Shown piece by piece: positions 1-11,700 of a stretch of DNA of 64,000 nt. This DNA is from Dendrophyllia cribrosa (Eukaryota > Cnidaria > Anthozoa > Scleractinia > Dendrophylliidae). The notes under the pieces are model-generated. The model did not search any database. It was not told the origin of the DNA and worked only from the letters and a program-made list of their open reading frames with translations. The translations under genes were made by a program, and so were the position numbers. Location of the stretch: NCBI GenBank assembly GCA_024195265.1, contig JAJLRJ010000002.1, positions 15,674,764 through 15,738,763 on the forward strand. Direction: 5' to 3'. Within the stretch, counting starts at the first letter, position 1. Every line of letters begins with the position of its first letter.

Positions 1-3000
1 GCAAAATTTCACTTTTCAAAATGCCGAGATCTAAACAACATCACCGAAATAAGAGTACACTTTTTTGTCAGCGGCTTTCATTTAGCGGTGACACTTTGGG
101 ATTTCGTCGGTTGGAGTCAAAATTTTAACCAACTGACGTGACGAGTATAGCATAATAAAAAGCTCTACAGGAAAGGAATATTCAATAGCTATTTTTTGTA
201 ATGGTCACAGTTAAGGTTTCATCCACACTGACTCAAACGTAAGAACCATGAATATGTCATATACATGTGACTGTGGCATAGAAAGTATTCAACACCACTG
301 AATGTACAGCCCAGTAGATTTCTTGCTTTGAACTATACGCGAGCCAACATTAACTGTAGACAGACCATTTTGATGAATTCAAACAATTAAATTGGTAACA
401 GCATTCCACACTGGATGATTAAAGTCAGACTTTTGTGATTTTCCTAAACGTTCTTTTTTCTGTGTTGAGCCGTTGTCGCTTGAAAATGCCTGAAAAGCAA
501 TGAAAAATCTTTGAACTTCATTTTCGAAATTGATTTACGCCATGTTTGAGGCATTTAGTCTACATTGATTATGCATTAAGAACCCTAACGCTCGATCGAG
601 ATAGGTACAATTCCTTCTAAATCAGTTTGAATTTTGTAAGAGCTTTATTTTTAAGAAAACTAAATTCGGTGCAAGGCGTTAAGTGTCAGATTTCCTTTTA
701 GGAGACAAAGGAACTAAGTTATGGGTATAATGTTGTTCCTTGAAAATCTGCCGTAGTTTGTAAAAAACGGGTATTTTTAGCTTGCCCACTTGGCTAAATA
801 TTTGCCTGTTTCAACGTCCCTTTTCTGTTGTCTGCTAGTTGTAGGTATTAAATTTGTTCCCCTACTTTCTAGATTAAACTTGAACAAAAAATGATTATCA
901 AATACAGGGAGCTTAAACTAAACATCGCAACCAGTGATATGAAATGTAAATATTTTTCCTCTCCTGATCTTAATAAATTCTCTCGCAATTTCCATAGTTT
1001 TTAGCCAGAGTAATCAAATTTGCTTTTGAAGTGACAGAGTTTCAAAACAGATAAGACGGTGTTTATCGTCCACGGTTACTCGCTTGAACTTCTCATTTAT
1101 TTCGGCAACCATTGACCTCCTATACAAGGGAATAAGGATGTCGAACGATCGTGAATGAATCACACTTACGATACCGGATGTTACATCGTTGAGTGCGACG
1201 GACACTGTACTGGTCTATTAAAACTGACATTAGATCTGGAAATACGCTCAAGACAGAAGACAATGGAAGATGGTCGTCGCTCATTCTATCATTAGATATA
1301 GAACTAAGCTACAACCTCGGACAAATACTGTTGTGACGTACAGTTCCATCTGTTTTACAATTTAGCGCTATAATTCGGCATCAGCAAACTTGAACAAATT
1401 GCCCCTCCCTACTCCCCATGCAATGTTGTTTAAGACTGAAAACTAGCCCATACAAATCCCGTGATCCTCAAAACAACATTGGAAGAGGGGAGAGAGGAGG
1501 GTGAACAGTTGTATAACGGCCTGTTTGAGGTTATTTCAGGATAACATTATAAATTTTTCCTCTCATATTTTTTGCAAGCGTTTGATTCATATTTTACGGC
1601 GATTGAGTTTTCAACTCAACACAATTAATTAGTCTTATTTTTATTTCAGTTTTCGGTAATATGTATTGGTGTAATTGTTCCCTTTGTTGAACATGACTTC
1701 CGTCATTCAGATTCATTAACCGGCCGTTAATTCGCAAAGCCATACTATGTTTTATGATTAATTCTAACTTTTGCGTCCTTATATAAAACAAAGTTTGACC
1801 ATTCAAGAGTACTTGTCTTATCTTTCCTCAGATGATGTTTGTTTTTTGAGATTAAGAAAAAAAATTGTCCTTTTTTATCGATCTTCATCGATCCTGGCCC
1901 CATCTTGGCAGTAAAAGCCGCTGGGTTTGCCACTTTTCACGAGGCCCGGATCTCGATCTTAAATATAAAATAGACTTAGACTATAAAATGGACTTCCTGC
2001 TCGGTTGATGTATTCATGATACATTGACTCATGCATCAGGCAAACACTAGAACGTGCTTAGTCCAAGCTAAGGAAGTCTGAGTTGCTAAAAATAGCCTCT
2101 GGATAGAGGAAAAAACCTATGCAGCTGCTTTATTCTGCTAATATTTGACTTTTTTTCAATTCCTTTTGCCCTTTTCCTCGCAATTAACATATAATCCCGA
2201 AGCGTATAGATTCGTGTTTAATGGGACATGAGTTGAGAGCCATTATTTTCATGGAAGCTAACGTATTTTAGATTGCATTTCATTGGCTATAAAATTCGGC
2301 ATTCGAACACACTGAATGAACAAAATAAGTACATCCTTAAATCGGGAACGTGAAGGCCTTCAGTAGGATATGAAAGGTTCTAATTAATCAGTGAATCTTC
2401 TGGCAAGAGATGTAAGATATATTATTTTATAGTTTAAAGCAAGTATTAAAACCTGATATCCCAAGACGGTTCAGTTTATTTTTTTCCCGGAATATGACCT
2501 ATAAATGCCTGCATAATAGTCCATATACCACATGTTTTCACGTGTACTGTTGACAACATGACCGGGTTGGCTTTTCTACGTAGTTTGATGGTTGCTAATT
2601 GCAACTGGTTCCTTTTAGATATTGAAATATTTGTCCATTTTGCTTCCATAATTTCCTTTTACTTTGTAATCATTTTTCAAAACAGGAATTGCTATGTTAT
2701 AGAGCGAACGTGCGTAGCTTAATTCCAATCTATATTTCAGTTATAAGTTACAGTAGACTTTCTCAAAGTCCCTTCCAATACTGACTAATTTTCGACGAGT
2801 CATTTCTCTTCGCGATTTAAATTGTATTATAAACTTAACTAACAAAGCGAAGGTCGACTTTGGCAAGTCCAAAAGTTACAGATGCAGTATAATAACATTC
2901 ATCAGTTAAATCTATGGTTGCACCATAGGATTTTATCCACAAACTCGAAAGTTAGAACCGCCTTCGCAGAGCTAATAAATAGCAGATATAGTTACAGATA

Positions 3001-3618
3001 CTGTACTGATGTTCTAACAATCTTACAGTTTATTCTTATTCCGGAATATGGCCATCCGAACTGAGTCACCCTAAATATGTTCAGGTGACGGTGAGGTCTA
3101 AAGTCCACAGAATTGACGTCAATGGCTTGTTGATGGATAATTCGGGACCTACTTTGGTCACGATCGATTGCGAAAGCAAAGCAAAATTTAAAAGTAAAAT
3201 ATAAAAACACTGACATGTGGCATTAGACAATTAACACGAAAACGTTTTTCTGTGATCTCATGCCAGGTTGAATTAGCTAGAGGGAGGCCGGATGGGCCGG
3301 CAGCTGTCGAGTTCTGTCGAAAGCTGGTATTTCAACAAAAAAAATCCCTTCTGAATTCGTCCTCAAGTTAAGTAGCGAATTGATAGATACATTGCTTTTC
3401 TAAGGAAAAACATTGCACTTTTGTCAGGAAAAATTTCAAGTTTTAAGGGTTTTTATTTGACGTTTCTGCACAATTTGTTATGCAGCATTTGTTCCGCCTC
3501 CATTCATCTGTAGCAGTTGATATTGAAAATATATTTTTGAAGGGTTCTCTTTGAAGGCTCTTTATTTGTTGTTATTATTTGACTCAGTTTCTTTAGTTCA
3601 CACCAGTATGGCACAATA

Positions 3619-3728
3619 TATCAAACACGAGGAGGAGTGTTTCATCAGACGCCGAGTTTTTTTTTTTTTACCTGATTTCGAGGTGTTTGGATACCAGATG
3701 AAACACTCTTTTAAGTTTTTGATATAAC
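3619..3728. repeat. Foldback element with TATATCAAACAC-type ends
   Basis: The left part (a TATATCAAACACGAGG-like end followed by GAGTGTTTCATC) is mirrored on the right by GATGAAACACTC and a TTTTTGATATA end. A diverged sequence with the same GAGTGTTTCATC and GGTGTTTGGA words occurs at 63,255-63,370, so this is a dispersed family and not a chance palindrome. Confidence 0.6.
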
Positions 3729-4047
3729 GTCTCAAACTGATCATTAAGTGCATAGAAAACGAAGAAATAAAATCGCCAAAATCTATGCTAATTAAGATCG
3801 GTTTTCAAAATGATTTTCTTTGTTCAAATGAGTTTGAGAAGTGCGACTAAAAATGGTATTACCGCGCGAGAAAGGACCCTGGGAACGAGGATTAACAACA
3901 ACAACAACAACAATTGGATTTGCTATTTCCGAGTTGTACATGAATGGTAGATATCATATTATATAATTGAAAGCTCTTGCTAATCACTTCTTTCGAAAAA
4001 CCTTGATGCTCCATTATTTACGTATTGTATGAGTTACTTCAATGTTT

Positions 4048-4513
4048 TTAAAGTGCCTATCACCCCTAGAAAGTTATTTTCAGAATCAACTCTATGTACA
4101 TTGAATAGTTGAATGGTAAAATATTTCTTGTTTTGAACGTCGTGTTAGTGAGTTATAGAGATTTGAATTTACAAAATGCTAATTAGATGACGTCAACCCG
4201 GGAATCATTTATTATACAACTACTTGTTTTCACCTCCAAGTAATATTTTTTTACGAATCAATTGACTATCCACAGTTTATTTTTAGTATTTATCAAATTA
4301 ATTATCCTCAAGCTGTAAACTGCGCATTGTAAATTGGCGTAGAAATAATGGCAAATTCCCGGGTTGACGTCATCTAATTAGCATTTTGAAAATTCAAATC
4401 TCTATAACTCACAAACGCGACGTTCAAAACAAGAAATATTCTACCATTTAACTATTCAATGTACATAGGGTTAATTCTGAAAATAACTTTCTAGGGGTGA
4501 TAGGCACTTTAAA
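4048..4513. repeat. Long inverted repeat, arms about 158 bp
   Basis: Arm 4,048-4,205 (beginning TTTAAAGTGCCTATCACCCC) is repeated in reverse complement at 4,355-4,513 with only a few mismatches; the spacer is about 149 bp. It contains no coding sequence and behaves like a non-autonomous foldback or MITE element. Confidence 0.85.
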
Positions 4514-4812
4514 TACCTTATTCACGGTGTCTCATGTGCCGCCCCCGCGACGACCTTCATATTATATTGTCTGTATTTTATTTTGGAAATGTTAATTAAA
4601 TTAAGCACATATATTAATAGCACGCAAGGAAAGCAGCATTTAAACAAAGGACGAGATGCGTGGGTTATATGCAGGCGTGTTTACACTGTAGTAGAATAAC
4701 AAAGTACTACGGTGTTATTTAATTACGTGTAAAAAAGAAAACTGACTGACTGTGGTCCGTGGTCCGTACTTACGGGCCGTACTAACGCTTTTTAGATTTA
4801 CCCTCTTTGTCA

Positions 4813-5092
4813 TACCGTAAAATGCCGTTTATAAGCCCCCCTCCCCCCGCCCTTTCCCCGCATACAAGCCGACCCCGTTATAGGCCGATCTGTTTGGTAA
4901 CACTAACATTATTCCGGTGTTACCCCTCCTATATAAAAGAACACCACAGCTCCTTAACGGCTATTCTTTACAACAATTAATACCAAATTAACTAAAACAA
5001 CGGTTCTTTGCCCGAATATTTTTTGTTTGCCAGCCAAAGAAAACTTACGAAGTTGTATAAGCCCAGGGCTTATAAGGGGCATTTTACGGTGT
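4813..5092. repeat. MITE-like element with TACCGTAAAATGCC ends
   Basis: Termini TACCGTAAAATGCCGTTTAT and, inverted, GGGGCATTTTACGGTGTA bracket about 280 bp with no coding capacity. Sub-terminal sequence is also inverted (ATAAGCCCC / GGGCTTATAAGG). Confidence 0.75.
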
Positions 5093-5481
5093 ATGGAAAC
5101 TTACACAACTCTTAATCATACATTGAAACGTCTAACAACGTCTTCAACAAAGGTTCAGAAGTTTCTTAGTCTTTAAAAGAAAATAATTTGGAGCCAGGCG
5201 CACAATAAGAGATTCTGGTATTTATTAGGGGTTCTTTTCAAAATTTTCTACCGATAAATTATTAATATTATTTAACATTGAATTACTACATTTTACTTTT
5301 GCTCCCGCTTCTCAAATGACGAAAATTGCGTACTTGCATCGGTCTGCATCTGATTGTTATTCTACTTTGTTGCTGACTAGGCTTTGCTTCATTCCTTGCT
5401 TCACTTGTGCTGCGTGGCTTAACATTCATTGCACCCTTCACAATAAATTACCACCTTATCACCCACGATCTGCTCCCATAC

Positions 5482-5665
5482 GGCCTCGTAGCTCAAACGT
5501 GACTAATCCGCAGGTCGTGGGTTCGAATTCCACCCAGGTCAAATAATTTTTCTCTGTCTCGTGTGATTACCCATTTCCTTACAAGGCGCTAGTCTAGGGC
5601 TAACGCTCAGTGGGAAACTTATGGGTTGTTCTCAGTGAGCACTAAACTTTACCACAGTTAATTCT
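5482..5665 (+). repeat. tRNA-derived SINE-like element
   Basis: The head has an A-box-like TAGCTCAAACGTG and a B-box GGTTCGAATTC, with partly pairing acceptor ends (GGCCTCG / CCAGGTC). The anticodon arm is degenerate, so it is not a functional tRNA gene. An unrelated tail follows. This matches a tRNA-derived SINE or a tRNA pseudogene. Confidence 0.5.
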
Positions 5666-5733
5666 CTGATTTCTTGTTTGTATCACTTGTACTGCGTGAC
5701 TAACTCAGCATTTATTGTTTGCTTTATTCTCAG

Positions 5734-8700
5734 GTTGGTTGGCATGATTTCAGGTATTGAGAACAACAGTTTTAAGGAGTCTGAGTCACTTAAAGTACTA
5801 AGAGCTGTGCGAGTTCTACGGCCGCTTAAAATAGTTTCTGGAATACCAAGTAAGTTTCTCCATTTTATTATTTTTGTAGTGAAAAACTTTAACTTTTTGT
5901 TATCGTCTTGAACTGTGCTCAGGAGTAAATTGTCAAATTATAGAAACATTTCCTCGTTATTGACGAGCTCTCCACTTGCCGGTTCGAGTCATTAAATGAT
6001 CCAGCTGGAAATGTGCGCATACGGAATATTTAATAAAGCGTGTTAAATCATCACAGGACGGTTTATAGTTTAGTGTCGTAAAACCAAAACGAAAGTTATT
6101 ACTCTGACCAATCACAACACGCAGACAAACCAATGGACCAATCAGAACTCAAAGCAAATACATGTAGCTGGCGCCAAGCGCGGGAAAACGCGTATAAGCA
6201 AGTTAAGATTGGTTTTGGTTTTACTTCTGATTGGATGAGAAAGTGGCGCGAGATTTTTTAGCCAATCGCAAATCGTATCAATGCAAAATCAAAGTAATCA
6301 CGAAATTACTTTCTAAACTTAGTTATCGCTTTAGCCCATTAACCTGTTCATATAACTCTTTACGAGGTTTTCATTTTGCGCTTATGATAATTTTTTTTTT
6401 CAGGTCTTCAAGTTGTTATGAAGTCAATAGCGAGAGCCATGATTCCTCTTCTTCAAATTTTATTCTTAATTTTATTCGTAATTGCAATATACGCCATAGT
6501 TGGATTAGAACTTCTTAGAGGGAAATTTCACCGAACATGTTACAATTCAACTACAGGTGAGACATCGGCAGCTTTTTCTGCCAAGTGTTGTGAATGTTCT
6601 TAATCCTTAGAGGCATAGAGTCATAACTCAAATAGCCCAATAAACAGTTGGCTGCTTAGTGACCTGGCCTTTGAGTGAGAGTGAGGCTGAAGTTGACCAT
6701 GCTTTGATACAAACCTTCTCGCTTTTCATATGTAAATCATGTTGTTGTTATATGCTTACTAGTTTTTGCTCAGCATGATTTACACATGAAAAACAGGTAG
6801 ATTTGTATCAAAACAAAGTCAACTCCAGCCTCACTTTCACTCAAAGGCCAGGTTGCTAAGCACACAACTGTAAAATGGTCTATTGTGTAACGTTAACTAC
6901 TTTTTAACTCAGTAACTGTGATCAATACCATTCAGGAATTAAAAGGCACCATAATGCTCAGTCCCATCTTTTTTACTTGAGTTGAAATACGCTTTTGTCG
7001 GGCAGTCGTTCCTACATACCGTACACAGCCCAGCCACCTATCTTGAAAAACCATCGTTTACATGCTGCGGGCAGTTTGACTTGAAGTTTGATTCAGTTTC
7101 ATATTCACTTTCTCTATTTCTGAGTGAATCAATCAAACTTCAAGTTTTTCAAAACACTCTCGCATGCTTTAAATCAACAATACAAACGTCAACATCGCAT
7201 TTCTATTTTTGAACGTGTTTCTATTTCATTATACTTTGTTTAAAAAGCCCTACTTTGAATATCGCATTAAGAAAGGCTAAACTGATTTATAACCGATGCA
7301 GCCATTTAAAAGTACAGTCCACCGAACAAACAGAGAATCGTAAGCCTATGATTAAACCTTATATCATATTATTTATATAATTTATTGATATTTCAGGTCA
7401 ACTAGACGACAAGTTTATTACTCCGCGTGTCTGCAGTGATCCAAATTTCGGAGGAAGACCCTGTGACCCAGGCCTAAATTGTGTTAGCAACTCTTCGGTC
7501 TGGCGTGGACCAAATAAGGGCATAAGCACATTTGATAATATTTTTCTGTCAATGTTAACAGTATTTCAATGTATTACAATGGAAGGATGGACCGATATCA
7601 TGTATCATGTAAGTAGATAAAATGCATTGTAACTAAAATTCTTTAAAATGCTATGTATCTCTCCTGTCGTTACCCAGCAACTGGGATCAGACTCCTGTCT
7701 TGATAAATTTAATGAACCGTATTTTTCTACAACAAGACCTCTCAAAACAGCGGGATGGCGCAACTGATGAAGCTCAAGTAATTAGAAGTATTTCAAGATG
7801 CCTTGATTCACTTTCGACAAAGAATTTGTTGGTCTTTAATATTCATTTTCGATGAGGCGTTCTGTTAGTCAATTTACCACAACTTTCTTTTCAAAGGTCT
7901 TTATGGCTTTGAAATGAATTGGCTTAAAGCCGAGACGCTGAGGAAGCAAATGACCGTCCTATTATTACAAACTCACAATCGCTTATTCTATTTTTTCTTC
8001 ACGCAGAGTTACGATGCCCGGGATTATAATACCCGTGTGGTCACATCTATCGTGTACATATCATTAATAATCATTGGCTCGTTTTTCATGCTCAATTTAG
8101 TTCTTGGTGTTTTAAGCGGGTAAGTCTTGCCGCACTCTGCGGTGCAGTTGTTGTAATTAGAGACCTTAAGATTGAGGGTTTCCCCTTAAACCGCAAACCA
8201 CAAACGTCGGCCAGCAGTTTACAGTTCGGAGTTCGCCGTATGAACATAGTGTGAGCTTAAGATTGAGGGTTACTTTTTACCTATGCCTATTACCGGAGCC
8301 ATGTAGGAAACAAAGTATACATTCATGCATAAACATTTATGCATTCACATATCATCAGAAACTGGCTTTTGTTTTACTTTATTTATCGTAGTTTAATCAC
8401 AAAGTAATCCGACTGGAAAAACAGTGCCAACAACAAATAGCCGGCTGCCATGTTTGTTTTCATTCATTCGTTCACTTCTATTTTAGCTGTGAAATCGTCT
8501 TCAAAATTACGTTTCTATGAAAAAGGATTCGATAATTAATAAGCGAAAGAGTTCTAAAAAGTAGTATTTCCTCTCAAACGTGGGATTGTCATGTTTTAGG
8601 GTGCAAAAAACCTTGCGGTAAACCACTTACCTCTAGAGCGTGGTCTAGCCGTACAAACGTGAACCTCAAACCGCAAACCTGACGGCAAGGCACTGGTCAC

Positions 8701-11700
8701 GTGACTTTTTGACGTTCGCGGTTCGTGAGAAATGCCGAAAAACCTCGATCTTAAGGTCTCTATTGTAAGTGAGACTACTTTATCGAAGTTTTAGTCGAGT
8801 ACGATTGACTTTTTTTACTATGTCATTGCCTTGTACCATGTCGTTTTCTTTTTCCTCCCTCTGTTGAATTTGTTTATACTTAACAATTAGATTATTCGCT
8901 CGAGATTTCTATCGCGTGATAATAGTTTATCAGGAAAATTATTTCTTTCAAGAGCGTGGTCTAATATTTTCATTCATTCATTCATTTCCCCAGCGAATTT
9001 GCGAAAGAACGAGAACGGGCTGAAAATCGCCGAGCATTTTTCAAGTTTCGTAGTCGAGAGAAGCTAGAACGCCAAGTGACAGCATACTCAAACTGGATAG
9101 GAAGAGCGGGTAAGGTTAACACGTGACCTCTACTGAAGTGCGCATGTCACCCAATCTTTTGCTATGATGCAGAAAAGCAGGGGCAGTACTAAAAAAGTCG
9201 TACGGAGACTGTGTAGTGTGTTTGTTGAAGTCATTACTTTCAGTATTTTTTACCCTGTTACTCTGGCTTTCTTGAAATCTAAAAATGTTGTTCATTCTAT
9301 AATCATGACAGTGAGCTTGTTTTATTTTCAGAGGACATCCTATTAAGAGAAGAGAGGGAAAGGCATGGTGTCGGAGAAGGCATGTGTTTGTTTGTTTATC
9401 TCGGCTTGTCTTTGAAGCAATGTTTGCTTTTTAAACAAAATAAGTAGTCGGAAGTTTTAAAATGAAGGCAATACCGCCTACTGGTTGATGTTTTTCTTTA
9501 TTTGCAAACCGCTCACTTTGCAAATACAAACGGAAAACAACTGAAATTCCCAAAGCGTGGTTGCCTACGACAAGAAACATATAGCCCATCGGTATCATCA
9601 CGAACCTCCAAGCGATCAATTTATGACCGGAAAATGAGGATCCAAATCCACCAATCACAAACAACTACAGTAATATTTTGAGTATTATACATTGAGTCAA
9701 CTCCATATCATCGTCTGATGAAGACCAGCCACGGCGGCCGAAACGTCGTGACTCACATCTAAAGTGACCACATCGTACGATAAACGATAAAAAGCTATCA
9801 TTACATTGAAATTGTTAGGAGAAATAAAATACTCATCAGTCTTTTTTTTAAGGTGGCCCAAGAGATCCCCTAAAGAAGCGTTACAGTCTATCAGACTCGA
9901 TAATGCATCTGATAGAGGATCATGGAGAAATGGTGAAATATCTTAGAAACAAGTCAGAAACATGGTCTGAAAGGTACAAAATATTACTATTTTAACATTG
10001 CAAAAAACAAAATACAAACAATAAATCAAAATCTTAAAACTTATAAGGGTGTTTTTAGCGTATTTTTGGAGGGAGCGACTATAAAGATCGAAATTAAACC
10101 GGCCGATTTTATACTGTAGAATATCAAGAAAGGTTCAAAGGATTTTTAGTCTTTTCCTACTTTCGAAGAACCTCATTTTTTTTAACCTCATTTTTAACCT
10201 CGAACATTTTCTAACATCAGAAAAATCTACCGCTACCTCATAATTACGGCCACTTGTTTTTATCCCGAAAACATACCTGAGACAAACCTCATTCATACAG
10301 TCACCTCGTTAATACGACCAGATTCTGGTGGCCCGTAGTGATGGCCCAGTGATGGCCAGATTAACGAGGTTCCACTGTAACTCGAAAACGACAGTGAAAC
10401 GATTCACAGGAATACAAGAAAGGATCAAACTATTATCAAATGGAGTAGTTTTACCGGCTTTTAGCTAGCGAATATGCAAAACATTAATAACAAGAGGCTA
10501 CCAGTAGCCTATACTCATGCGCTTGCGTAAAAAAGTTTTAGGGTTGTATTTTAAACGGGTCACGCACTCCTATCCCCTCATCGAATTTTGCGTGACACAC
10601 ATGTTGATTGAAGTTACCAATTTTTCTGTATTCGCTTTGAATATTTTTAACACTAGTCTTATACACACCCTCCCCTCCCCCCCTCCCCCACCGACGGATG
10701 GCAAGATTGTTTGACCCCTCCCCCTTCCGCCTGGATTTCCAAGCCCAAAGACCCCTCCTCCTGCCCGGATTTCCAATAAATTTTTGAATGCCCTAAATTT
10801 ACAGGTAATGAAAAAAGTACATGTAATCGGATTCACGAGATTCTGCTTTTATAATGTCAAAACTGTGGTGATGAGTGCTATAAATTGGTGAAACATTTTA
10901 AAAATAAATATTGCGTGACGCATCATGAACCTCCTCCCCCCCTTTCCCCCCCACTCCCCCCCCCCCCTACCGTTTGATTTCAAGGCGAAATCGAAATTTT
11001 TCTATAAAGCTAGTTCTTAAATAACTGCTTTGATTTTGCCATGTATTTGTTTTTCCAGGCTTCACAGTTTCTTCAAAGTGTTTTTCGCAAATACACTTCT
11101 TTCATATATGCAAATTTCGTGTGAAATGTAATTCGATCGCGCGGTTTATTCATGATCATGAATCCAAAATATTTGCTCTAAAGCTCAAAACGTTTTAATG
11201 AAACTCATATTTCCTTGAATAAAAATGTCTTTCCCTTGAATAAAAGAGTTAAACGCTTATCATAATTCAGTGATTTTCTCTGTGCTTCCGGAAGGCTTGG
11301 TGATTTATTTATCCTAATTGCAGCGCGCAGCGCTAGCGTCTGCGAATTATATTATAAACATCACAAAATAATATTTAAATTCAGCAACCTGCTTTATTTG
11401 TTATATCTAGTGTTTTCTAAAATTTCCGACTTTTCCTGTGTATATAGAATGCCATTCTTATCGGTAAAGATGATTCGCATGTTTTCGCGAATAAAAAAAT
11501 GTTGAAAGCAAACTTAATATTTCAGAAAGCGCTATTGATTATATTTTAACTAGCGTGCCTTTACCGTGTGAGTATTGGCTTCACGAAGAAAACATTCGAA
11601 CAAGTTTGATCGCAATTTGCAATGTTTCTTACAAAGTAAATGGACATTCAAAAATGTTATTTTCTTTACCGTAGTTTTCCAGGAATGCTTGAAAATTCTT

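Larger units (their letters stand above)
1..5733. other. Region without recognisable exons
   Basis: No stretch in either strand resembles a conserved protein, and none of the pyrimidine-rich AG sites is followed by a reading frame matching the missing IS1-IS3 part of the calcium channel downstream. The region contains dispersed repeat fragments (around 190-420 and 2,900-3,060), an inverted repeat at 3,619-3,728, a large inverted repeat at 4,048-4,513, another at 4,813-5,092 and a tRNA-like SINE at 5,482-5,665. It is best read as the intron upstream of the first visible channel exon, but this is inference. Confidence 0.6.
5734..8119 (+). other. Cav2: Cav2 domain I (IS4 to IS6), exons 1-4
   Basis: Exons 5,734-5,849, 6,404-6,556, 7,397-7,608 and 8,007-8,119. 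The first carries the end of IS3 and the IS4 sensor ([11 protein letters not shown] then SGIPS, split A|GT over the first intron). The second encodes IS5 and ends in GKFHRTCYN. The third encodes a Cys-rich extracellular turret and the pore helix with TMEGW, whose selectivity Glu is codon 7,582-7,584. The fourth encodes IS6 ending [10 protein letters not shown]. Confidence 0.95.

Noticed and set aside
5316..5546. 76-codon frame before the first Cav2 exon as a possible N-terminus
   Set aside because: No similarity to Cav N-termini or IS1-IS3, and its end is a tRNA-like SINE.
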